DNA of 64,000 bases from Platerodrilus igneus. Its lineage: Eukaryota > Arthropoda > Insecta > Coleoptera > Lycidae. The stretch lies in contig JARFIW010001480.1 of assembly GCA_036346225.1 (NCBI GenBank), positions 9,889,001 to 9,953,000 of the forward strand. The letters are read 5' to 3'. Positions 22,691-34,774 of the stretch are shown piece after piece (within the stretch, counting starts at the first letter, position 1; each line of letters starts with the position of its first letter). The position numbers were made by a program, and so were the translations under genes. A model generated the notes under the pieces. That model was not told the DNA's origin, did not search any database, and saw only the letters and a program-made list of their open reading frames with translations.

Positions 22691-24063
22691 AAAATAAAAT
22701 AAATTTCTGTAGTTTGTTATAATAAAATTTTAGGATTTTTACGTTATTAGAATAGGACGGATTCAAAATATTTAATTTTGTTAATGTAAGTAATAATCGC
22801 AGTTTCGTAGAACCTTAAATTTTATACCTGAATACTTAAAGCAAATTTTATAGGATTATGAACAAGCAACCGTTTCGATTGACAAGGGCTGCCGGATTCG
22901 CTGATACACGCAAATAACCGTGAAAACATACTCGATTATGACGTTTATAAATGAACTATGTGCCAAATTTTAATTACAGGGACGGAACGTAATCGTGTTT
23001 TTCAACTTTTTATCAATGAGCATTATTTTGCCTAAGAGTGGTGGTTTGAAGAACCTAGCGATCTTCTTTGGCATTTTATTTTTACCATGAGGGCCTTTAG
23101 GTCGAAATGGCTTCTTAGATTGCTGAACTGAGTATTATGTGAACGTTAAATATTAATTTCCTGAGTTGTTGCTTTCGTTTACTAATGATGGTACCGTTTG
23201 CTTCATATTTTCGTTAGAAGAAATTTTAAGTTCAATTCCTCTTTGAATTGTTCAGTCGTTTACTTTATCGCAATCAACAGTTTAAATTATCCACCTTTAA
23301 AATCATCTTGGGTCCACGATTTAACAAATTTTGCTCAAACATAAAATATAGAGCAAATATTTATGACCAATCTCAGTTATTTCCATTTAAATCAATGATG
23401 AGAGCTTACGCCTTATGTTATAATTTATTCTTGAAGGATTAGAAAGATTTTTTTAGGTGCATGTACCCCTATTTTAATGCTTTAAAAATTTTTATTTCAA
23501 CATATATTAATTCGCAAAGGGAAACAAGATGTTTTTTTACTAAGCTCTTTAATGGCAGATATTTCCACAATTGCGGTTTTGTATCGCATTGCCTAGACCA
23601 AAAATCAGTTATTTTGTTCTTATTGCGAACATTATTTTAATCAGAAACGCTTCTTTTGTATTTTCCTTATCATATGCCAAAATGTTTAACTTTACTAGTC
23701 TCTAAGTATTTTTTTTGCTAATCACATGAACACAATTTTAACTGACGTTGTAGTAGGTAGTATGAAACTTAACCTTTTATTTATTTTTTTTGCCTCAATC
23801 CCAAATATGTTAAAATTTTATGATCAACTAAATCTTACCTGAAACTTGCTCTATCATATGACTTTATTAGGAGCACTATTTCTCTATTGCTTGTAAATCT
23901 GTCAGAAATTTAAACTTTACAAGGTTTAGATTTTCTTTATTGATTATTTAAATCGCACTATTTTTTCTGTGAGCCTATGAGCCTAAGTGTTATCACATGC
24001 CAGGTGTATTAATTTAATTTATTTTATAATATAATATAGTGCATTTTAAATTTACTTTGTGTC

Positions 24064-24066
<3 letters not shown>
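22691..24066. other. Unassigned AT-rich interval
   Basis: No coding similarity or clear repeat recognised. Confidence 0.45.

Positions 24067-24106
<40 letters not shown>
24067..24106. repeat. (TA)n microsatellite
   Basis: About 20 uninterrupted TA units. Confidence 0.95.
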
Positions 24107-24109
<3 letters not shown>

Positions 24110-24608
24110 CGTGATCAAAATTATAGGTAACAAAGGGGAAACTTTTTTATTTTGCATTTTAAAGAAAAAGTTGTTGTCGTGCAAAAAAGTCCTGCTTTAT
24201 CTTAAATTAATAACAGCATGAATATTTTCAACAAATTTTAACTCGTTACTGAAATTTTTCTGTCCGTCTGTTCAGTTGTTCGCACATTTTTTTGAAACCT
24301 AGTATTTTGACTTCTGAATCTTAACGAATATGTATGGATTACAGACGAATTTAAAAATTATGATTTCAAATTTCAATTCAACATGAAAAAATAAACAAAA
24401 AATTGTATTACGAAAACTTTGTGCCTGTTAAGATAAAAAAGTTATGGGGGTTTAAAGTTTCTTTGGGCAATGCTAGCGTACCCATGTTTAACTGGTAACG
24501 AGTTTAATAAAATTCATAAATCACGTTACCCGTTTTGTCAGTTTAGTTTTTGTTTGTAATTTAGTTTTCTAGTGTCATTGTTTGTTGTGAGTAACACCAG
24601 CCTGCGGG

Positions 24609-24735
24609 TGAGGAGAATATCCTCGATAGTGTTTAAAGCAACATTATAGTGAACTGTATGTTGGGAAGGTTTACTTTAGCCTAAGTGCTGAGGAGAATGT
24701 CCTCTAAAGTGTTCTGGATCAACAGCTAATTATTA
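24609..24735. repeat. Pair of ~85-90-bp-spaced similar segments with small hairpins
   Basis: GAGGAGAATATCCTC (near 24610) and GAGGAGAATGTCCTC (near 24690) are each followed by a TAGTGTTT/AAGTGTTC block and an AGCAAC/ATCAAC block. Each can fold as a 5-bp stem. They lie just upstream of the hammerhead-like motif. Confidence 0.6.
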
Positions 24736-24754
24736 TTTAATTGCAGTTTTCTTA

Positions 24755-24790
24755 CTGATGATGACCACATAGTGGTCAAAATACGTATCT
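24755..24790 (+). ncRNA. Hammerhead ribozyme-like core (probably decayed)
   Basis: CTGATGA (24755-24761) is followed by a perfect 7-bp stem, TGACCAC-ATA-GTGGTCA (24762-24778), then AA and TACG. The hammerhead core needs CUGANGA, stem II and GAAA. Here the GAAA position reads as an A-run overlapping the stem end, so the invariant G is missing or paired. Penelope-like retroelements are known to carry hammerhead motifs. Stems I and III were not established and no PLE coding sequence was found nearby. Confidence 0.35.
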
Positions 24791-24810
24791 AGTATTTTAA
24801 ATATTTTTTT

Positions 24811-27333
24811 GTGGTAAGGGATTTTTATTATTTTTTATTTTAATGATTAAATGAATTCTCGAATGAATAAACGCTTCCTTATATACAAAATATCCATTTT
24901 CTAGAATGCTACTAAAAAAATGTGGAACACTATGATGAAAGGTTTTTCAGAAAAACCAATTAGTGTATAAAATTGCAGCATTTATCGCCTTGTTATCTGA
25001 TTCCAGTTATTCGCGACGCCCTGTTTGTCTTTACTTTACACATATACTATTATTGTGGCGTGGCATACTAATGCTAAAGATAATCAGTTTCTTGAATTTT
25101 TGTGTTTTTTTTTGTGTTCCGGCCGCTTTTTGGTATAAACGATTATTTATTACTGAGTTAGTTACGTAGTTCTAAATCCCGATGACTCATCGTTTTATAT
25201 TCTAGAAAATTCTTTATTTATAATAAATTGCTATAATCCACGGGGGTAATTAACTTGAACTTTAATAGCTTTTTAATGCAAAAGGGGTTGCGTTTTATAG
25301 AATATATTTGCTTTCATGTTTCAATATCCAAAATTAAGATTAGAATTGTTTTTTTAAATACACGATATTATTTATTTTTATGCTAAATGCGTAAAGCTAG
25401 TTCTATTCTTTGCTATTTACAGCAAATAAAAAATATTTTTATATGCATCGTTTCGCGTTCGCAATGAATGCGTTTTACGGTATCTTACAATTACTTATTT
25501 TTACATATACTTACGTTACTTGATATGTTTTTACAATATGCTTATATCATACAGGGCAATTATTTATACACGCGCAATTTGCTTTTTTGTTTGGTACTTT
25601 AATGAATAAAAGTACGCTTGTATTTTACAGGGCGTAACCATGAATTTACGGATTTTTTTTTCGGGATTATATTATATTTTGGTGGGATTCATTTTAGAAT
25701 TTGGGTTTCAATGACCTCTGGTGACTCCTTATCACGTCAATATATTCTTATGCTCCACCCCCCCTTTCTTTATATTAATTTTATATACGATATGAAAATA
25801 TTTACTTTATATTTCGTGCTTTATCTCCGTTTGGTCGGTCTACAAAACAAAACTATCTTAATATGCCTTGACTATTGAAACTCGTCTTCTCAGGGTATCC
25901 ACACCTACTTACCGTGGGTTCAGTGATAAGTAGATGTGCACTACACCAACCAAACAGCACTACCTTTATTTTTGTACCTGTAACCTTACACTTGTATGCC
26001 AAAATTTAACAACAGATCTACGTAGCCTTGTGCCAAATCAATTAATATTGCCAAATTTTGACTTTGACGTTCAAAACACACAGTACTCACCCGTTTTACA
26101 CGTTGCTGTCGGCCTCTATGAAAACTGGCTCAAAAATCTCAATCGCCGTATGCGTCTTTACACTGCGTGGCACTATCAGTATGATTGCTCAGCTGTCCAG
26201 ATTCCAAGTTTCGTTATATAATTTTGATATCTTTCAAATCTAAAAAAAATATGACCAAATTTAGAATTTTGACTATTTTTCAATTTTACTTCCCCCGCGC
26301 TAATTTTCCTGATGTTATATCTTCTTTACTCGTACTACTCCTGCTACTCCAATGCTTTCCTTTTTCAAATCTGCTCGTTCCAATTCAATACTTTCTCCTA
26401 ATTTCCACTCAATGCCATTCTATCCATAATACTATATTCAAATCAATTCCAGTAGTTTATCCTTCAATCTCATAAATCCTATCCAATACCTTTCTGCCTT
26501 TATCCAACTCGTTCCAATATCCAACTATTTATTCGTCTGTTTCAATCTCGCTCTAATCCACTCTTATCACTTTCCACCCGTCGTTACTATTGTTATATTT
26601 ATTCCTCTCCCTTGTCTGTACTCTTCTATATATCAATTAAACTCTTAAACTTTTCAAAATCATTTATTTATACTTTATAATATTCAAAATTCAGCGCAGT
26701 ATACAAAAAGTCTTACTACCAAAATATTTAAATCGAATCTTATTTATCTTTTCCTAGGTGATTATAATATTTAAAATATGCCTACTCTTTTATCATTTTA
26801 TACATTCTCTATCCAATAAAATCGTCCCAACAAGTCTGTGTCACTAATACCTTATAATCCTTCTTTTACACTTTACTATTTCATATCTAAATGTTCAATC
26901 ATTGGTTCCTAATACTGCATCACCCTTCAATCATATTTGACAATACTTTTCACTTATAATTTTGATACTACAAGTTTGTCCAAAGGTTGATTCTACTAAA
27001 ATAAGTGCCGAACTGTTTCACATATAAACCTGGATCTGTGTGGTGAATAGTGGACTTCTACAGACGCATCCGGTTTTTCGATCAGCAAATGTACATTCTA
27101 TGGCTTATTAACATACAACTTAGTGTAAATCCTTGAATACTGTGCTTTCTCACGTCATCAAGTCATTGTTTTACGTCTTGGCACTTATACTTTGGCTAAT
27201 ATATTTCAAATACTTTAACATTTGTAAAGTACGGCAAACATAAAATTTTCAGTTACGGGATCTGATATTTGGCTTTATTTGGCATACACTACCTTCATAC
27301 AAATCTTTATACCCTTTTAGCTCTTACTGACAC

Positions 27334-27336
<3 letters not shown>
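24811..27336. other. Unassigned AT-rich interval
   Basis: No gene recognised. From about 26280 to 26640 the plus strand is strongly pyrimidine-rich. Confidence 0.45.

Positions 27337-27398
<62 letters not shown>
27337..27398. repeat. (TA)n microsatellite, once interrupted
   Basis: About 30 TA units with a single TAA interruption near 27372. Confidence 0.95.
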
Positions 27399-29533
27399 CA
27401 ATATTTTCCATAGCTAAAAGTTATAATTTAAAATATAAGTAAGTTTAATGAGTATTAAATTAATACAAATTAAATAAATTCACAAGTGTTAATGACTAAA
27501 AAAATTATCAGCTAAACAACATTTTGTCTCTTATGATTTACATAAACGTCAGACCTGATCATCACGCACAAACTAAAGCAAAACTGTAATTGAAATTATT
27601 TTGTAATGGTTATTATGGAAAACTCCAAATATACTAATTTCGAGCAATTGTTACTTTCTAGAAAAAGTTCTAAATAAAAAAATTTAAGTAGTCAGCACAA
27701 GATTATTATTTGTGACAGTGGGGTGCCGAGTCTTAGAGCCTGGAAATATTAAAATTTCTTCGCGGCTCAGGACATAGCCATTGTGGAAAAGATGGTTGCA
27801 AAAGCAATTGATAGATCCCTTTTGGGGTTCAGCAAAAATCACTCACTTTTAACCACTAGCTGTTGGCGGCTACCTTTAGGATGATTAGATACAGGTTTCA
27901 GCTGGATAACAAAAAGCGCCGTCCCCAGACTAATGTGGTTCCTGACGGATGTGCTTTAAGATGTCGAAAGTATTGGTCGGCTAGAGGTTACAGGAAGTCT
28001 AGCAAGTGACTTTCGCTCCTACGGCCTATTGTCTGGCTGTTTCATTATCGTGGTTGGCACTATAGGGTTTTTATGGTTGCTTACCGTTCTGGAGGTTTAC
28101 GCTGTAATCAAAATCGATTAAGGAACTTAAAGTTTTTGGACAGTGAATCGCACAATCAACAACTTTACAACCTGCTTGTCTCGAAGATGTTGTGAAAGTG
28201 AGCGGGTTTAGAAAATTACTTGCAAGGACAGTTCAAGCGAGGGAATTCTGATTCGAACAAATTTTTAATGCCCACGCGCCGTGTGTATGAAAAAGTTGAA
28301 AATCATGAGGTATTTCTTGAACAATAAGGTGTTTACACGGGCTTTTGTAAGATTAAATTGCTATTTGCGACTTTACAAACCACATTTCATAACCGCTGAA
28401 TGGTTTTCTGCAAGATTGTGGATACAAAATGTTGAACTTAACCTTGTGACTGAATCAAATTAGAAAATAACGAGCTTGTTGTTTTCCATATGAAACCAAG
28501 GACTTATCAAAAACTGAGAGTCGACCTAATCTTGAAAACTAAATATTCTTTGTTAAGTTTTCCATTTTTTTCACTTCTTTCTTGCCTGTATATTTCTAAC
28601 TTGTTTCAACTAGCAATTTTTTCCTTTACAAACAAAAAATTGGTTATATACTCCAGTAATAGGAGGAGTTAATTATAAGATTTTTCTAGCATATATGTGA
28701 AATCCGTGAAGAAGGGAATCATTTCTTGCAAAGAAACAGCTTGCATTATATTCCAGCAGTACGATAGGATTAGTATAAATTATTTTAATACATAAGTAAA
28801 ACTTTTTGAAATTTCAAAATCATTTCCTGTTATGAAATAAATCCCCTAGATTGGAAAACCCGTATTTTTAACTATAAAACGATTCTAATATGTATATATA
28901 CGTTCTCCTAAATAAGCATTAAATACCCTATTAAAAACGCGTTGCCCATATTCCTGAAAACATTATTTAAACCTCACTCTAGAGAGTTCTTCTAATAAAA
29001 GCATTAAATGCGAAACGCGAATTTAAATGAAACTACTGTCATTTTTCTAGATTTTCAATTTTTTATTCGTTCTGTGCAAGAATACAATTCCTAAATCACA
29101 AAGGACAGGTATTCTTCTTTTACTATAACAACATGAATAAACAGCCCAATTAGTGAGTTTAACGCTTTACGACAATAATTTTTACGATAAGATATGACGT
29201 TTAACGACCTATTAAATGATAATAAAGCGATAACGAACGAGCACTTCCATATACTCTTATAAGGCACCAATTAAAGGAATTAGATTTATGACCTAATCAA
29301 TCTGAAATGACCGCTAAGATAAACATCTAAAACGAATGAATATCCCTGTATTTATTACATCATGCGATGAGTCAGACTAACTAGAAAGATATGGAAGTCT
29401 TCTAGAACCTGTGACGTATTGAGTTTTATTAATATTGAAGACGTGAAAGAATGCAAACTGGGAATTCATTTAAAACCGTTCATTCATATTAGTCGATCCA
29501 TTTATAAAGTAATTGCCAAGTACGAATTGTAAA

Positions 29534-29555
29534 AGTTGTAATTTAAATTACAACT
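29534..29555. repeat. Perfect 22-bp palindrome
   Basis: AGTTGTAATTT is followed directly by its reverse complement, with no spacer. Confidence 0.9.
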
Positions 29556-30409
29556 CGCATGCAAGTTCATGCTCGACGTTTAAATATTGGTTGAAATCAT
29601 TTTTTTAAACGTATGAAGTAAAACTCAAATACAAAAGTAAATTCTATTAAGATATGCATTATTTAAATGGAGTTAATGAACGTACTAATAAACGGAGGAA
29701 CTGAAAACTGATTTTCCGATGCCATTAGTATGGTACAAAATGGAGAGGAACATTTGATCAACGAGTTGGTTTAAAGAATTTGAAACTCTGCATAATTTAA
29801 TGGTCAAAACGCAAGTATATGTTTGTTTAAATCGTTAGAAAGTCATTTGCGTGATACAGTTTTCTATCAAGTAGGTTAAATTTGTATAAAATTTTAGTGT
29901 ATAGATGTTATTTGTGAATGGATAATTTCTTGATGTTTTGAGGTCAATTGGATCTTTAAAGATGTTTTCATAAACGTCGCTGATCAGTCACACTATACTG
30001 GTTAATTAAACAGTATACAAATTATTCATCCTTTTAGTAAAGAACATTTTTATGATTTAAGTAAGATAGGTTTTGGAATTAGTGAGTATAAACCATTAAT
30101 GTCTAGCAGTTATGAAATGTTGTGTTTAGACTTAAGTGATAGATTTCATTTGTAGGTTTAAAATTTGTATGTAAGTAATTTGGAGAAAGACGTGTGAATG
30201 TAGCGATTATTATACTTTGAAGGATTGTTTATAAATATTTTATCATCAGAATTGTGATGTTAAAATTTTGTTGTTTCATTCCATTTGAGTTAGCAAGACA
30301 ACGGTCATTTTCAGGTAATAATTTACATCTGATCAATTTTGTATTCATAGTACTTTTTATTGAAGCCCAACATATGGGTACATTTTCTATAGCTGCACAC
30401 AATCTTCAT

Positions 30410-30411
<2 letters not shown>

Positions 30412-30449
<38 letters not shown>
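30412..30449. repeat. (TA)n microsatellite
   Basis: About 19 TA units. Confidence 0.95.
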
Positions 30450-30453
<4 letters not shown>

Positions 30454-32289
30454 CTGGAATCTTAAAACAGTATAAAGTCAATGTACTGGGAATAAAGTTC
30501 AAGTTCATTTTTATATGGAAATGTGTTTGTGATACAACCAGAAAGAGATTAACTACTTGGTGTTTGCCGCATCTAGTTTGGTCCAACAAGTTTGCCCTAA
30601 CATTTTCCATACTTATAACTTAGCGGTTATAAATGTAGAATATACTGTTAAAGGTTTTGTGGAGTAATAGTTACACGATTTTCAAGCTAAGCTGTTTGTT
30701 GTATATCACACTTAATGTTTTCCATTAAAAATTATCGCTTTTGAAATGTCCACAAAGCTCTTATCTACGTAACCCCGTTTTCTGTGGCAAATACAAAATC
30801 AATACGTTTCGTAATAAAAAGCGTTGTGTCTCGGGCCGCATTGTTATCAATTTTTATTATATTTCGGGATGATAGGTTGTTCAAATTTATCTCAAAAGGG
30901 TTGCGTTATGCTATATTGGTATGGTTCATTAGCGGTTTGTATAGAATAAAATCTATTGTACGCGTTCATTTCCAATGTTAATAAACATATCTGAGAATGG
31001 TTGCAGGAATCCATTCATTGTTGGAGAATCTCTCAAACATAAAAACAACAAGAATAATTTAGTCATTACAAACGTTTGGGAAAATATAATAAATGCCAAA
31101 ACGATATCTGCCTAATGTCTGGTTTCAGTACAGAAAATAGTGTAGCCGAGAGAAGTACCTTGCCTGAAATTCTGTAATCAGGAAAATTACAGTTGACCCT
31201 AACTGTAAATAACAAGATAAATGTTCCCGACTAACTCAGGAGGATAAAAGTGCTTTCAGAGGGTTAAAGTGCTACGTTGGGGAAAACTTGTTTAAATCTG
31301 TAAGTTTGATGGACGCCTTCTCATTTCTACTATTTTCGCTGCTTCTACAACACTCTTAGCTGGAAAATACACAGGTTATGGAAGAAAACTGATCTGTCGG
31401 TGCTTCACTGGGTTTGATGGTGTAATCGTTTTGACGCTGTGAAAGACCTGAGGTCTTAATAAAAATTGTTATGATGAAAGTTTTAAATTGCCTGTTGTCT
31501 AATTAATTTTGCTAGCTCTCTGATTAATAAAGCAATTGCAACCATACACAAATTTATAATAATACGAACACAAACAAACAATTAATGCATCCGCAACAAC
31601 TTTGCCTTACGTACAATATTTTAAATATAACACTGATAAAAAAATATAATTTCCTCTTCATAAAAATCGTATATACTAAAATACAGTCCAAAATCTCTCG
31701 TTAAAACCAAGATGATCATTCACTTATTCTACAAATCTTAATCGTGTAATTTTGATCTATAAACCACCCCATAATTAAAGCTTTCTTAATATGTACAAAA
31801 TGTATCTTAATAAGTCATGTAATTTAATATCCTCCCCCTTAAAACCGTATTAAGTTATCTGAATTCAGCTAGGTTAAATTAGTATCTTTTCTAATGGCGA
31901 AAACCTGTATCGTAGGTTTGCCAACCCTTTTAAAATTAAGTTATCTTGACTTTTACACACTGCTTTAAATTCAAGACTTGCACACATTATGCAACTTGAT
32001 TAATCGATAGATATGAGTATTTTTAAAAATTCAAACAAGATATATTTTGTCGTTACAGATCTGCTTGTTGTTGCAGTTTCGGAACTTAATTATCAATCCA
32101 TGCTCCAAAAATCGTTTCAAAAAGTAAACATTTCACACCAATTTCTCCGCATCACACATATAACAAACAATTTTGATCTTATATGCTTTATTCCAATTAA
32201 GAAAACCTTATTTTGCAATATTTTTAGTTCTTTTTACTTATCTATTTGCATTTTAAAACGTGTTCAGACGTATTTTCCATATGTAAAAT

Positions 32290-32742
32290 ACACGTGCACC
32301 GTTTTGAATTAGGATCGGCCCTATATAATTTCAATGTAAAATACTTGTGAAAACATTTCAATGTAAAATAGTTGTGAAAACATGAATTCTTATATACTTT
32401 CAATGTAAAATACTTGTGGGCACGTTTTGAATTAGGATCGGCTTTATATTACTTTCAATGAAACACACACGTATGTTGAAAAAAATGTAAGTGCAGAGAA
32501 GAATGTGTGTAGCTGTTTTGAATTCGGTTTTCTAGCGAGAAGTTACACGTGCACCGTTTTGAATTAGGATCGGCGTTATATACTTTTAATGTAAAATACT
32601 TGTGGGCACGTTTTGAATTAGGATCGGCTTTCTATTACTTTCAATGGAACATACATACTTCAAAACACACGTATGTTGAAAAATGTAAGTGCAGAGAAAA
32701 TGTGTGTAGATGTTTTGAATTTGGTTTTCTAGCGAGAAGTTA
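32290..32742. repeat. Two-copy tandem repeat, ~255-bp unit, with internal sub-repeats
   Basis: Unit 1 is 32290-32544 and unit 2 is 32545-32742. Each has CACGTGCACCGTTTTGAATT near the start, GGGCACGTTTTGAATTAGG in the middle, ACACGTATGTTGAAAAA, and TTCTAGCGAGAAGTTA at the end. TTTCAATGTAAAATAxTTGTG is repeated three times in unit 1. Unit 2 is shorter because it lacks about 60 bases of these sub-repeats. No coding sense. Confidence 0.9.
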
Positions 32743-32964
32743 TAAAGTATGACAGATGCAAAATATCGCATTCAAGTCAATTGTGTTTAATTAAAGTGGA
32801 TTCTGATTTATGTTTTTATTTATGTTTAGAAGCTGCAAATACACATGGGCCGGTTTCAATTCAAAATGTGTTCACTCTTGTGATAGGTTGAAAAGTGGGT
32901 TGGCAAAGTACGCAGATGGTGGTAATCTGCTATATAAGGAGAGTGCTCCTAATATTAATTTAAT

Positions 32965-32968
<4 letters not shown>

Positions 32969-33004
<36 letters not shown>
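32969..33004. repeat. (TA)n microsatellite
   Basis: About 18 TA units. Confidence 0.95.
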
Positions 33005-33007
<3 letters not shown>

Positions 33008-33031
33008 TGTTTATATAAAGCTATCTGTACG

Positions 33032-33356
33032 CTTAAGCCTTACCAAAACATATAATTTAACACTTTTCCTTTTTGAAGCGGATAACCAGGTTATATTTCA
33101 TTTCCTTATAAATGGTAATCATGTAAACATGTTAGATTTCTTTAACAACCATCAGGTTGCTAATATCTATGTAGAGTCAGCTGGATAGGAAAAAGATAGA
33201 AGGATATAGGAAGACCTAGACCAAACTATATTAGTCAAATTATTAGAAATTTAGGTTGTGAAGGGTATGTAGAGCTTTTTAGATTAGCACAGATTAGAAA
33301 GAAGTTAGAGCTGCGTCAAACCGACCTTAAGTAAGGTCGAAAACAAAATGATGATG
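33032..33356 (+). mobile_element. SINE-like/half-LINE element, copy 2, intact with 9-bp TSD
   Basis: Flanked by ATCTGTACG at 33023-33031 and 33357-33365. It consists of about 155 bases of non-coding 5' sequence (no open frame, no recognisable pol III boxes) joined at 33185-33189 to about 170 bases of LINE 3' end: a coding tail ending ASNRP-stop, the 18-base stop-codon hairpin (33322-33339) and an ATG-repeat tail. It is uninterrupted, unlike the copy at 7517-9292. The unit was copied by a LINE machinery through its tail (inference). Confidence 0.88.
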
Positions 33357-33365
33357 ATCTGTACG

Positions 33366-34774
33366 GAGACTTTCAAAACAGTTTCTTTATTATGATTTAA
33401 CATTAATCTCTGAATATTCATGGGATAATTTTTAATTGCATATTTTACATTAGTTCTCTATAAGAAATATATGATTTTCATTTTTTATGATACAGTTTAA
33501 TCATGATACTTGAATAGGATCCTGTTCAATTTACAAGAAACAAATTAAATGCTCAAAGAAAAGTTGTAGATTATAGAACTATATTTTTAATAGACATCTT
33601 TAATGGAATCAAAGGTCAAAGAAAAATACTTATTGTCGGCATTAAGCTGTACTTCAGGTGTACTGTCAAAATGTGTTATACACAATAATTCGGCAAACAA
33701 TTCTTATCGTATCACATGTTTAGTTATGCAAACATCTTAATATAACTTTGTAACTTCAAAATTATCTTATAGAGATACCTTGAAAAATAATCAGGTCATT
33801 TATGCATTATTCAAATACTAAATTTTGAACTAAACTTTACGTGTATCAATTTAAATGATTATCAAACCTTCACAAAAATTTCGAGAATTAAATTTAAATA
33901 AACATATATAGTTTCTTCGAAAATTATTGGTACATCTTAAATGAATGTTCCTTGAAAAGAATATAGGTATAAAATGGAGGATGACTCACCGCTGGCTATC
34001 TGCTTGGCGGCCGGTTTTTTTTAAATATCTGCGTTCTTACTCTTGTAGTTGTGCGCTGCTGACGCAGGGGTCCGGATTTGACTTCCATACTAACCAATCA
34101 TATGTGGGATTTCCACTCTTTTGCCTAGCAACAATTGAAACTGCATCTAAAGCTCAACCAATTTCCATACGGTTAACAGTTGTTTAATATGATTTACAAT
34201 TCTTTTTACTTTAATACTTGAAACTTTAAAACTTGGAATCAATACTTTAAAACTTGCTTCATATTTAATACTTGGTACTTCAAAACTTGGAATTAATACC
34301 TACAATATTTAAACTTGCGCTGAAACGAAACGGGAAAAATTGAATTTAAAGGTAAGTTTGAGAATTATTTTCTTACCGTAGAAATGCATGTACAACTATC
34401 TTAGGTCGATGCTACAACTCAAAATGTACCCATGGTGTACGTTGACACTATCTTACTGTCCTCTGGGACGGCATGTTTAATCAAAAACCTGCCGGCCCTC
34501 GATAACACTTGTTTTCGGATTACATGCTGATATCAAAAATGACTTTGACTACGAGGCAATGTTAACTATTCAAGCATGCGCCGGGAAGGGGGATATTGAA
34601 TCAAGATACAAACAAATAGAAGAGTTCTAGATTTTTACTTTGGCTATTCAAATGTAGATGGGGGCATTTTGTATGAATTCGTAATATAAGGTTTCAATAG
34701 AAGTTTAATATTTATTGAATAGGTGTATTGAACAAAAGCGAACATTAAAATAACAGAAAATCGTAATTGTTACA
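33366..34774. other. Unassigned interval
   Basis: No gene recognised. It includes a short direct repeat at 34211-34300 and the lost 3' side of the gypsy element. Confidence 0.45.
34211..34300. repeat. Short tandem duplication, 34-bp blocks
   Basis: TAATACTTGAAACTT and TAATACTTGGTACTT blocks, each followed by xAAAACTTGGAATxAATAC, are spaced about 57 bases apart. Confidence 0.75.

Larger units (their letters stand above)
27399..32289. other. Unassigned interval
   Basis: No gene recognised. 27720-28260 is noticeably less AT-rich than its surroundings but was not identified. 30716-30810 is diverged but similar to 43985-44090 (TTTTCCATTAAAA and AAAGCT-TTATCT blocks). A palindrome at 29534-29555 and a (TA)n tract at 30412-30449 are listed separately. 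Confidence 0.45.

Noticed and set aside
26058..26475. Host gene in overlapping plus-strand ORFs
   Set aside because: Overlapping frames in a pyrimidine-rich stretch with no motif, no start context and no splice signals.
30323..30610. Open frames encoding YIYIYI runs at (TA)n tracts (also 24039, 30254, 32810)
   Set aside because: They are translations of TA microsatellites, not genes.
24067..33004. CRISPR-like or satellite array from the recurring TA tracts
   Set aside because: The tracts are unrelated simple repeats kilobases apart, with no repeated spacer structure.
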